Position numbers and translations under genes: made by a program
Notes under the pieces: generated by a model
Database searches by the model: none
Told to the model about the DNA's origin: nothing
Seen by the model: only the letters and a program-made list of their open reading frames with translations
Part shown: in pieces, positions 22,595-34,500 of the stretch
Numbering within the stretch: position 1 is the first letter of the stretch
How the letters are laid out: each line of letters opens with the position of its first letter
Assembly (NCBI RefSeq): GCF_042477335.2
Contig: NC_091251.1
Coordinates: 36,224,501-36,288,500, forward strand
From: Ovis canadensis
Taxonomy: Eukaryota; Chordata; Mammalia; Artiodactyla; Bovidae
Length of the DNA stretch: 64,000 nt
Direction: 5' to 3'

Positions 22595-25500
22595 CTAAGA
22601 AAGAAAAAGATACACACAAACTTAGAATTACAGCCTAGGTATGTTTTTTTAAAACTCAGTCTTAAACAAATAGGTTGATAGATATCACCTAAATAGGAAT
22701 ATAAGGGCAATAGGCCTAGAAGTCAGAAGTATAGGCAATCCTAATTTAAAGGATTTCAGATAGGAAATACCAATGCCTTATTTCATGAATGTAGGTCAGT
22801 CTCAGGAAAACTGGGGAAATGGGCAGAATCTTCAGAACTTCTTCCCTTTGCCCTATACTTAGCATTTTATTGTGCTACTTAACCACCTATCCATCCTCAA
22901 ATTCTAATTCATTACCTAAGTGGTCTGGTTTGCACTAAGGAGATAAACTATACTGATATTCATAGACACCAACAGCTTGATGTGTCATAGTTTCAAAATG
23001 AACACGTAGAGCTAACATGGTAACTGAAAAGTGTGAACTGCTAATTATGTCATCTTTGTCTATATGGCAAATGTAAGCTCTTTTTAAGGAGGGAAACTTT
23101 TCTAGTAGCTTCTGTAATCAGACATACATAGCAACCTATTCTACCTAAGGTAAGGTGATACTGATTATATGCTCAGATACCATGTTATTCCAACAGTTAA
23201 TTTAGCCATACATTAATTATAAGAAGGGAACTGTAAGCTCACCTGCAGTGCTTCACCACGCACTCATTACTGCAGTACTCATTGTCCCAGTCCTTACTCA
23301 CAACGGGAGGGTTTTCACAGCCAGACCTCACACATCGAGGCTGGGGTGAAAGTGTCACGGGAGACCCAGTCACCAATTCAACATCCATTTGAGAAGGAGA
23401 TTCAACCTATGAGAGGAAGAGAGCATCAAGATGGACTAGATTTCTACCTAGCCAGCCAGCCAGCTAGTCAAATTAACTCTGTGATCCAGTGGAGCAACAC
23501 ATGTTACAGTCCCTCACAGGTAGGGGTAAAGTTCCAAAGAAACGTGAATTCTTGATCTCACTCCAAATCCAGCTTTAGAATTTTGTCATCCAGACTGACA
23601 TGATGCTTCCCATCAGGGGAATGCTGGTCATAATGGTAGTGTTTAATCTTAACCTATCACTAACTTTATTCTACACTTAAATAATATTCCTCTGAAAATA
23701 TCAATTCAAAAGTAGAATGTGAATAGAGGTTGGGTCACTAAGATCAGAGGGACTAAGAGAAGATAAACTTTCAAGATCCATAGTTCCTGATTTTGCAGGG
23801 TGGGTCCCCCCCCCCCAAAATAATTGTTTCTCATGTTGATGTATGGCAGAAACCAACACAGTATTGTAAAGCAGTTCTCCTCCAATTAAAAAAAATATGG
23901 CCCACATCAAAAAAACATTGTTTCATTAGTTACGAAGCTAACATCACAAATATACTAAATTTCAAGTTAAAACCAGGGTAAATTGGCATCTGTCTCTTTG
24001 GAAAGACTCATCGATACAAACTAACTGAATTTTTTTACCTATATCCCCTACCCATCCCTTTACTTAAAACATAAGCCAAGCAGTCAAGGTTTGGGAGAAA
24101 TGGAAGAATTTGTCTCTCAAGCTTTGGATCCTGGGGTAGACACTTGAAAAGTAACTATGCTTAGGCTGTATCTTTACTTGAACTACTGTATTATTTCTGC
24201 TGAGTTAAGGAGTAATCTAGGGCAGGAGGCCCTCTTCATGTTTCTTCTCAAGAACACTACAGAGTATCTCCGGTGGGATAATTCAGTTGTAAGCAAACGT
24301 TCTCTATAGGATATTTTGTATCCTCGTCAGGCATTAAATGCTACTAGCAACTCCTGCTTTTATTGTATCAACCAAAATGCTTTCACTGGTCTAGAGCAAA
24401 TACCTGAAACAGTCTCACCTCAGACACTACATCTGTGATCATTTCACAGATTGTCTCAGGAGTGGTCTCCTCCACTGTGTGGGTCTCAGGGCTGTTGTTC
24501 ACAGGCTGCTCTGGACTACTTTCTACAGGTGGTGGAACTAAGGTAGTCTGCATTTTCAGAGTGGGTGGAGGCACAATCTTGACTTGCAGTGGAGGTGGCT
24601 GTTGCTGTAGGTTGATTCGAAATTTCTGAGGTGGAGGCTGTTGCATGGCCTGGAGTGGGGGAGGCTGTTGGAGAATGGTTACTTGCTGCTGAGTTGGGGG
24701 TTGAGGCATCTGCTGTAGTGGAGGGGGCTGTAGTCGTGGTGGAGGTAGTTGCATAGAAGCTGCTGCTGCTGCTGCTGCCTGCAACACCGATCGAGTGACA
24801 ATCTGGGCTTGTTGACTGGGCTGGATAGTAGCTGTACTGGTTTGGCCAAGTTGGAGACCCCGAGAGGTCACCACTGTGGCTGGGATAACAGTAACCATCC
24901 CTCCTTGAGACATAGTAATAGAAGAGGGCAACATCTGTTTGGTAATAATCAACTTGGTAATATTGGGCTGACCTCCAGCCCCAGAAGATGCCTGGTTTGC
25001 CACATAGGATGAAAGAGTGGAATTGACAACAATGGAAGGAGACAGGGCAGGGGGCTCTGTTGAGGCTGGTGCTGGAGACGCTGGGTCAGCAGCAGCCACA
25101 GGAGGTGGAGAAGGAGTCTGTGATGGTGGCGCTGGGTCCATGTCCACAGTTTCCACAGTGGCCTAAAAGAAGATGAAAAAAAAAAATCAGGCGATTTATC
25201 CTCTTCCCCAGGGTATGTTCACCCTAACCACCTTCCAAGAAAAAAATACAGATGGGGTGGGGGTCAGGGGGTGAACGTGGTGGGTAAAGAAAGAAAGAAA
25301 AATGGGCAGCCATGTGTGCTACTTGGCTAAAGTAAACAATGAGAATATCAAACTCAAAGACAGACTGTTCGGAGAGTATTATGATGGAAACAAATGGGAA
25401 ACTTGCTATATACTTTTAAGCTCTAATACTACATAGTATTAGTAGATTCCACAGATTTTTGGTGGTATTTACTTCTTATAAATGCTAATAAGCAGCTCAA

Positions 25501-28500
25501 AAATTTGTTTATGGTTTAAATATACATCTATCCCAGTCCTCTTACCTGACACTCCTGATTGTCTTTATAAGCAGCCAGAGCCTTCAGATACTCTTTCTTG
25601 GCAGCTTCAGTTTTCCTCTTATATACCTGCATGAAAGAGGCTGCTTAAAAAGTCCACATACTCATAGAAAAGACTAATAATCCTGTATTATTCATCAATG
25701 AAAGACAATTCATCTTAGTGTAAATATTGACAACCCTTCTTCGGTGAATACACTTCTGAAAACTAGTACTCAAGACAGCCTCCATGGCAGACTTGTATAT
25801 GAAAGCCAGCCGATCAAGAGTAGGCTTGCAGAATAACTACACTTCTGAAGCTAATAGCAACCACTGCCCACACTTCTGTAACCAACACAAATCCTGACCC
25901 CCTAACTACATGATAAATCAGTAGTCTGCTTAGTCTGGGATCATGTCTACCCAGTCAGTATACTCTCCCTCTTAAGGAATGTGATAAACTGTAACGATGG
26001 CCACAATTCTTCCTGTTCTGTGTACCTAGTCTTCCATTAACAAATGAAACCTATTTCCCTTTCCTTTGAATTTGGGCTAGCTCTGTGAGTTGCTTTAACC
26101 ATTAGAATGTGGCTGAATTAAGAATTTGGGGGCACCTGTTTTTGTTCTCTTGGAACACTGCTCTAAGCCTGCCAGTGTAAAGAAGTCAGTCTAGCCTATC
26201 TGGAGGATGAGAGACCATGCGAAAGAGAACCAAGGCGTTTAAGCCAACAGGTAGCACCAACTGCCAGAGATGGTAGCAAGGTCATCTTGAGCAGCCATAT
26301 CAGGCTGTTGTTTATGAGTACAACTGCAGGAATAAACCCAGGTAAGAACACCAGGAAAACCACCTAACCAATTTACAGAATCATAATAAATAATAAATTA
26401 CTTCTGTCTTAAGCTACTAAATTTGTGGTGGTTTACTGAGCAACACATAACTGATATAAATTACCTGTAATATATTCAGTTTTTGTTTTAATGATTAAGT
26501 AGCAGACTTACTTTGATATAACACCTGTTGAGGCTAGGGTAATGATAATTACATTCATCTTTCATTTCAATTGTATATTTATGTAGTAACACAATTTTCA
26601 TCTGTTTAATTCAGGTTAAATTTAGGGAGGTTAACTATAGTTCTCAAGTTTATATGAGGCCAATGAAAAACTCCAAACTTGGCTGTGGATTCAGTGTTTT
26701 TTATAATAATTTTTATGTAGATATTTTGGATTCAGGGTATGGCTGCAATTTTTAAGACTGCTGCTAAGTCACTTCAGTCGTGTCTGACTCTGTGCAACCC
26801 CATAGACAGCAGCCCACCAGGCTCCTCCGTCCCTTGGATTCTCCAGGCAAGAACACTGGAGTGGGTTGCCATTTGCTTCTGCAATGCATGAAAGTGAAGT
26901 TTTAAGACAGATGATCTTGAATCCCATTAACAAAGAGTTGGTATTAAATAACATCTGAGAAAGTTAAAGCTTAGGTTTAATCCCCTTGCCTTTTTTTTTT
27001 TAACCAATTTTTAAAAAGTTATTTTGCTGCACCAGGTCTTAGTAGCGGCATGTGGGGCCTAGTTCCCTGACCAGGGATTGAACCTGGGTCCACTGCATCT
27101 GAAGCGTGGAGTCTTAGCCACTGGACCAGCATGGAAGTCCCTATCCCCCTTATTCTTAAGAACTTCTATAACATTGTTCCTCGTTATTTGCTCACCTGTT
27201 TTTGCTCTTCTCCAAGACTGTCCCACATAGAAGCAACAATTTTTGAAACCTCTCCAAAAGTGGCATTGGGATTCTGTCCCTTGATGGCAGCCTGTGTGTC
27301 ACGAAAGAATAAAGCATATGCTGAAACTGGTTTTTGAGGTTCATTAGGATCTTTCTTTTTTCTCTTCTTTGGAGCCTTCTGCTTTTTCCCTGCTTCCACC
27401 ACAACTGTCTTCTGGCTGGGAGGTTGCTGTGAGGAGAAAAGAGACAGAATTATGAGGGAAGTATCACATCTGGAGAACTGACAGAAAAGGACTTTTAGAT
27501 GGGGTAAACTAGTCATATGAATGGAATTTTCAGAAATGCTAAATAAAAACAGAGGCAAGAAGATTAAGGCTTTAGTAAAGTATGTGAAGACTGATAAGTA
27601 TGGGGGTTGGAAAAAGCATTATAAACTGTAATAGAGGCAGGACCCCATAACCAGAAAAGAGCAGAGAAGATGGCAGGGCAGTAGGAGAGAAAACTTAGTT
27701 GGATCTATATGTCAAGGGTTTTATCCCAGTGTAACATGGCAGATTTGATTTTGGCAGAGAATGCCTTACCCTCCGGAATTCCTCAACACCATCCTCATGA
27801 AGTGAACCTGTAGGTGAAGGGGTGGTTGAAAGACGATCCTCAGGTGACTGGGCAGGTGGCAGGATGGTGCCACCCCCTAAGCTCAGACCAAGTTGAGAAC
27901 TCAGTTCTGACTGATCAATGGTGGTCAACTGGCTATGCCCCATCAAGCCAGATGTCATGTCTGTCATTGGTACATCAATTGTAACCGGTGGGTTGGCACT
28001 ATACTGAGTTCCTATAGAATGATCCAAGTCCTGAGAGAAGCAGAAGGACAAATTAAACAGTAAATATAAAAAACACCACCTTTCCCGTCCCTGCACCTGA
28101 ATTCAGGACAGTTTATAAACCCTCTGCTTACCCAGAATGCATCATCATTTAAACTAACATCAAATAATTTATCTACATATAAAACATACTAAGCTTTTTA
28201 ATAAGTAGAGAAATTATAGGTTGTGTACTAAGTCACTTATTTGTACTTAAAGGCCTATTCCAAAATAACTAAAAACAGCCAAAGAAGTCTTAATTTGGGG
28301 CAAGTTCAGAGCAAGTAAATCATTCAGTAATCTGGAGATAGTGATGACACACAGGGGAAAGAAAAACTTTATCCCTGTACCCTCTTAAATAATGACTGGG
28401 TAAAGTTCGATGCACAGGCAAATCAGAGTAAAGCCAATGTTAGAAGAGATGTCTGGCATCAAGTGTAGTGTGTGTCGACGTGCTGATGAGATGTGCTAGA

Positions 28501-31500
28501 AGCCCAATACACTGAAACACATATTAATCCTCTTAATCCACTCATGGTTCAGACAGGTTTTGAATACACCCCTCAACATACCAACAATCATACTCATTTG
28601 AACTGTAGAATGTGAAAGCCATAATGTAATGGGGAAAAAACTTTTCTTTCAAAAATCCAATAAATAATTTTCATTTCAGGGTTAACACTGGACATTTTAC
28701 AGTTTTAAAACATGTTTAAAAAAAATTGATTCAAATGATAAATCTCACTTATTCAAGGGAAGTGAGGTCTTTATTAGCCTTTAGTCAGAAGAATGAAAAG
28801 TAATACCCAAGGGAATTAAGTAAGGCATACAGAGTCACTTGTATCTCCCCTAACACCATGCCCATGAGGTTGGGTAAGCCTGATAATGTCTTGCCCCTTA
28901 CCATGGTCAAGCCCCCACTCAGGAGCCCCCCGCCCTGCTCCATCAAGCCATGGGTCATGCCCACAGGCATGTCCAACGTCTGGACCCCATACTGGGCTGA
29001 AAAGCTGCCATCCTGAGAGGAGGAAGGGTCTGCCAGGTCATCAAAGTGGCCAACCACATCTGAGACAGCCAATGAGGGATCAGAATCCAAGGAGATAGGT
29101 GGGATTTCAAATTCCTCATCACCCAGGCTTGGTGTGTGGAACGTCTGTAGGGAGGGAAAAAAGGAAAAAGATTTAGTGGAAAGAGGAGGAGTTGCATACT
29201 GCTAGAAGAACGTGCCTGAGTACTAGACATTCTTAGTGTACTTCTTTTCAGCCTGGATCCCATTTTTGTTATCAATATCTTAGGACTTATTTAATTTTAA
29301 AAATAAGTCTCTTCTTCCTCATATCTTTGGCCGTATGTCATGTACAAAGCTGCCAATATCAAAATCACAGTTTTCAATTCACGTATCTCTTTTCTGCCTT
29401 TATCATCTTGGTTGTACTAAACTATTTTGCCTGTTGGTCTAATGAATGATTCTTTCAGCACCATTAATAATGACTCAACCTTTATAACCTATTTTGTTAT
29501 GATGCTTAAAATCTGTCTGAAGATTCTAGGATACAGCAATTATTTCATAATTACTACACCTGAACTGTTAGACCACAGAAATTCACTGTCAACCAGACAA
29601 TCAGACTTTGTTGTTTTAGGGTCCTCTGAAGCAAATCCTAAAAGGAACTGTCACGGGGACCTTATGCACTTCTAAAATATATGCACTTGAGAGTTTCCTA
29701 CCTCTTTTCTGTTTTAGAAATCATGATTTGTACAAAATTCCTATATGTACAGGATTTTCAGAAAACCCAACAATGCCAACCAAAATAAGGATAACAGTGA
29801 GGAGAAAAACCTTCATAAGAGATATAGCCAGAGGGCAAACTGGTTCTCTAAGAGTTCCCGAACACATTCCTGTCTTGCTCTGAACGAGCCTTTCTGCAAA
29901 AGAGGAAGAAAACGATTACTCCAGCTGGAAGACCCAATCACTTCCTCTGAATCCAACTACAATAATAATATAGTCTTTCTACTCAGTAGTAAAGAACCTG
30001 CCTGCTAATGCAGGAGACACAGGAGACTCAGGTTCGATTTCTGGGTTGGGAAGATCCCCCAGAGAAGGAAATGGCAACTCACTCCAGTGTTCTTGCCTGG
30101 CAAGTCCCAGGCAGAGGAGCCTGGCGGGCTACAGTCCATGGGTCACAAGTAGTCAGAACTGAGTGAGCGTGCAGGCATGCACTCTGAATGAGGCCACCAT
30201 TCATGGAGGTAACAGATCAATGTCTCATTCAAAATACATTAAATGCTATGGTTTCTTTTGACACTAAAAAACTAAAAATGGCAGCATCTGCAGCAACAGA
30301 GCATTAGTAACAACAGCAATAGAGCATTAAAAGCAAGAGACTTTTGTGTCACAGAGATCTGGGTTCAAGTCCCTTCTCTGCCACTTACTATATGACCTCA
30401 AATGGGTTTTCCTCATTTATAAAATCAGACTTGTAATCTCCTTATATGGTCATTAGGAGAACTAATGGGATTTACTACAGAAAGGTTTGTCACATGGCCC
30501 TGATATATATATACTTACTTAGTGATAACATTAATATCCTAATTGTTAGCTTGTTACCTACCCCAACCAATTATCACAGATTGTTGGAATTTTAGAAACT
30601 TTAAATTTTATCAATTTGTCATATGGCACAATAAATATTAACTGATTCAGATGAAATTCAGTAGATACCCACAGGTATTTTTTTTTCTTTTTCATAATTA
30701 AGTAACGTATCTCAAGCAGGATTTTAAAAAGGCAGATGAATCAGAGATCAAATTGCTAACATCCACTGGATCACAGAAAAAGCAAGAGAATTTCAGAAAA
30801 ACATCTATTTCTGCTTCACTGACTACAATAAAGCCTTTGACTGTGTGTATCACAACAAACTGTGGGAAATTCTGAAAAAGACACCACCAGACCACCTGAC
30901 CTGCCTCCTGAGAAACCTGTAGGCAGGTCAAGAAGCAACAGTTAAAACTGGACATGGAACAATGGACTGGTTCCAAATTGGGAAAGGAGTACGTCAAGGC
31001 TGTATATTGTCACTCTGCTTATTTAACTTATATGCAGAGTATATCATGCAAAATGCCGGGCTGGATGAAGCATAAGCTGGAAACAAGATTGCTGAGAGAA
31101 ATATCAATAACCTCAGATATTCAGAAGACACTACCCTTATGGCAGAAAGTGAAGAGGAACTAAAGAGCCTCTCAATGAACATGAAAGACGAGAGAGAAAA
31201 AGCTGGCTTAAAACTCAACATTCAAATAACAAAGATCATGGCATCTAGTCCCATCACTTCATGGCAAATGGATGGGGAAACAATGGGAACAGTGACAGAC
31301 TTTATTTTCTTGGGCTCCTGAATCACTGCAGATGGTGACTGCAGCCATGAAATTAAAAGAAGCTTGCTCCTTGCAAGAAAAGCTATGACCAACCTAGACA
31401 GCATATTAAAAAGCAGAGACATCACTTTGCTGACAAAGGTCCATCTAGTCAAAGTTACGGTTTTTCCTGTAGTCATGTATGGATGTGAAAGTTGGACCAT

Positions 31501-34500
31501 AAAGAAGGCTAAGCACCAACAAGTTGATGCTTTTGAACTGTGGTGTTGGAGAAGACTCTTGAGAGTCTCTTGGACTCCTAGGAGATCAAACCAGTCAATT
31601 CTAAAGGAAATCAATCCTGAATATTCATTGCAAGGACTGATGCTGAAGCTAAAGCTTCAATACTTTGACCACCTGATGCGAAAAGCCGACTCACTGGAAA
31701 AAAACCCTGATGGTGGGAAAGATTGAAGGCACAAGGAGAAGGGGATGACAGAGGATGAGATGGTTGAATGGCATCAACGACTCAGTGGACATGAGTTAGA
31801 GCAAGCTCCAGGAGATGGTGAAGGAAAGGGAAACCTGGCATGCTGCAGTCCACGGGGTCACAAAAAGTGGACACAACTGAGCAACTGAACAATAACAACA
31901 TTCTTTAAGAATTCCTCAAGGTATTTCCAGACCTACAAAGGATCTCACCAATATCACCATTTTTAATTTTGATAGAATATTTCCAACTATTAAAACTAGG
32001 GAGAGAGTATGTCTGTGAAATTTCTCTGAAATCACACTGGAAAACAGAAAAAAAGTTTCCTAGAAGACAAAAAGACATGTATATTGCTTCATTTCTGTAT
32101 TTTCCTCTTCCAAGAGCCTTACTATTTAGCATGGTAAACATTTGCGATATTAACACGAGGGGAGCATAAAGAGCACAGGAGCATACAATTGAGGAAAAAC
32201 TAGAACGCTCCCTAAGAACTGAACTTTCCTCAGTACACAAATCATAATTTTTCTTATTATGTGGAAGTTCTTAACTTCAGTCCATGACTCTGAGATTTCA
32301 GTTCAAGTTCATGTGAGCTTTTTTCAGGAAAAACAGTACAAAGATTTTTACCAAATTCTGATGTAAACAAACAAAAGTTACAGTGACAGGAAGGATCCGG
32401 AGAAACATTTATTGTATTAGATCAACAGTTGTAAAATAGTAGTTTACAATTTTTTAAGAAGATACAGGTTGCTTTGGTAAAGCAAATAAAAAAAGTAACT
32501 CTGCTGATATGAAAATGATACTATTTGTTAATGAGAACTGAAAAAAGAATAAAAATTCATAGAAAAGACCAGTGTTCTACAAAGGACTAGCCTTCATAAA
32601 CCATCCAGAGTATTCTCATGAGCTACACTAAACACCAAGGAAGCAGAGATTTCACTGTATCGAATTAACAAGGCATTCTTTCTATGTACCACCTACTGGA
32701 ATGGAAACAGCTTTGTTATTCTGCATCTATGGCTTTACTCCTGTTTTGTTTTTTGTTACGTTGTTTCTTCCTTTAAAAAGGAAGAGTAAAATAACTGCAA
32801 TGATCAAGAATACAGAAGGGGAAACCACGTGTTAGAATAGAGATCTACTCTAAAGCTTCTACTACCACAAGCTATTGGTAAGATTATTAGATAATGAACA
32901 TCTAAAGATCTTTTATTTCAGTGGATTCACTATATAACTAAATCATAAACTCTAGCTTGCCAAATATAAAAAGATAAAACTGTAGCAAATATTAAAGTAA
33001 AACTAAATGACGTGGACACAGAAAGAGGAAAAAGAAACATGATTCTTCTCCCTTTTCAACTCAACTTTCATTTCCTTCTGTTAAATTCCTGGGGCTTTAT
33101 GAAGAAGAAAGCAGTTTGGGAATTATAGTTTATAAGCAAGGATTATAAAGGTTTAGCTATTAGAGAACTAAAAAAATTTTAAATACCATTTTTCCTACCT
33201 TTTCACATTCCTCCATACCAAAACACACAATCTAGTATTTAAGTAATTTCTTGTGTAGATTATTCATCTTAAGGAAAAGTTCTTTTAATCAAACACTGAT
33301 TTATTCAACAATACATTGGTCCTATGGATTATTAAAATAGTTTAATTGTTCTTAAAAATTGATACAGTAATGAAAATTTAACTATTCAGCCTGAAATCAT
33401 TAACTGGTTCTAATGATTACTTAGAAAATTAGGAAAATTAAGGATAGGTTATCTTTATGACTGGGGCTTCCCAGATGGCGCTAGTGTAAAGAACCTGCCT
33501 GTCAATGTAGGGGATGCAAGAGAGGTCAGTTTGATCCCTGGATCAGGAAGATCTCCTAGAGAAGGGAATGGCAACTCATTCTAGTATTCTTGCCTGGAGA
33601 ATCCCATGGACAGAGGAGACAAAGAATGGGACAGGACTGAAGCGACTTAACATGCAAGCATGCATCTTTATGACTAATTTCCCCAGAGTGCTCAAAGTAC
33701 AATATCATTATTTAAGTGCCAACCTAAACAAGATAAACAGAAAGATTAAACTCCCTTCAGACTATAGAGCTCTCCTAGCTCAAACAATGCTATTATAAAT
33801 GCTGAGCCTGCCTCTCTGGACACTTAATCTTTAAAAATTATTATTTCTTATTTTATTGAGGTATAAGTAATGTAAAGCACACAAATTTTAAGTATATAGC
33901 TCAATGAATTTTTACATACCTTAACACCCAATTATCTACTGCCCAGATAAAGATACAGAACATTTCCATCACTCTAAAAAATCTTCTCATGCTCCTCTCT
34001 AGTCAGTACTCCCTCCCTTCCACAGTGGGTACCACTATTCTGATTTCTGTCAGCATAGTTTAGTGCTGTCTATTCTTCATCTTAATTTAAAAATAAACCC
34101 ATAGAGTGTCTACTCTTTTTTATTTGGCTTCTTTTATCCAATAGTATATTTTTGAGATCACTCAGGTTGCATTAGTAGTTCATTATTTTTTATTGCTGTG
34201 TAGTATTCCCTTTAACAAACCTATCAGTTTATAGACATTTGTTTCCACTGTTTAGCTATATAAATCAAGTTTCTGTGGACATACATGTTTTTGTTTAGTA
34301 TATGCATTCATTTCTCTTATGTATACATCAAGGAGTGGAATTACCAGGTCACAGGATAACTATATTTCATGTGTCGTAGATACTACTAGTTTTCCAAAGA
34401 GGCTGAATCGATTTACAGTCTCACCAGCAATGATTAAGAGTTATCTACATGCTTATTAACTCCTGGAATGATCAGTTTTTTAAATTTTCACCATTATGAT

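Larger units (their letters stand above)
25627..27195 (-). other. TOX4: TOX4 intron 5
   Basis: 1.6 kb. Contains an old unclassified repeat (about 25980-26460), a BOV-A2 monomer and a CHR SINE. No gene. Confidence 0.85.

Noticed and set aside
24435-25012. Plus-strand frames over TOX4 exon 7
   Set aside because: Shadows of the GC-rich Q/P-rich coding exon on the minus strand.
29745-30008. 87-codon frame in TOX4 intron 2
   Set aside because: Lysine/asparagine-rich random frame running into a Bov-tA; no homology recognised.
31364-31726. 120-codon frame in TOX4 intron 2 as a host gene
   Set aside because: It is the C-terminal reverse-transcriptase remnant of a BovB LINE.
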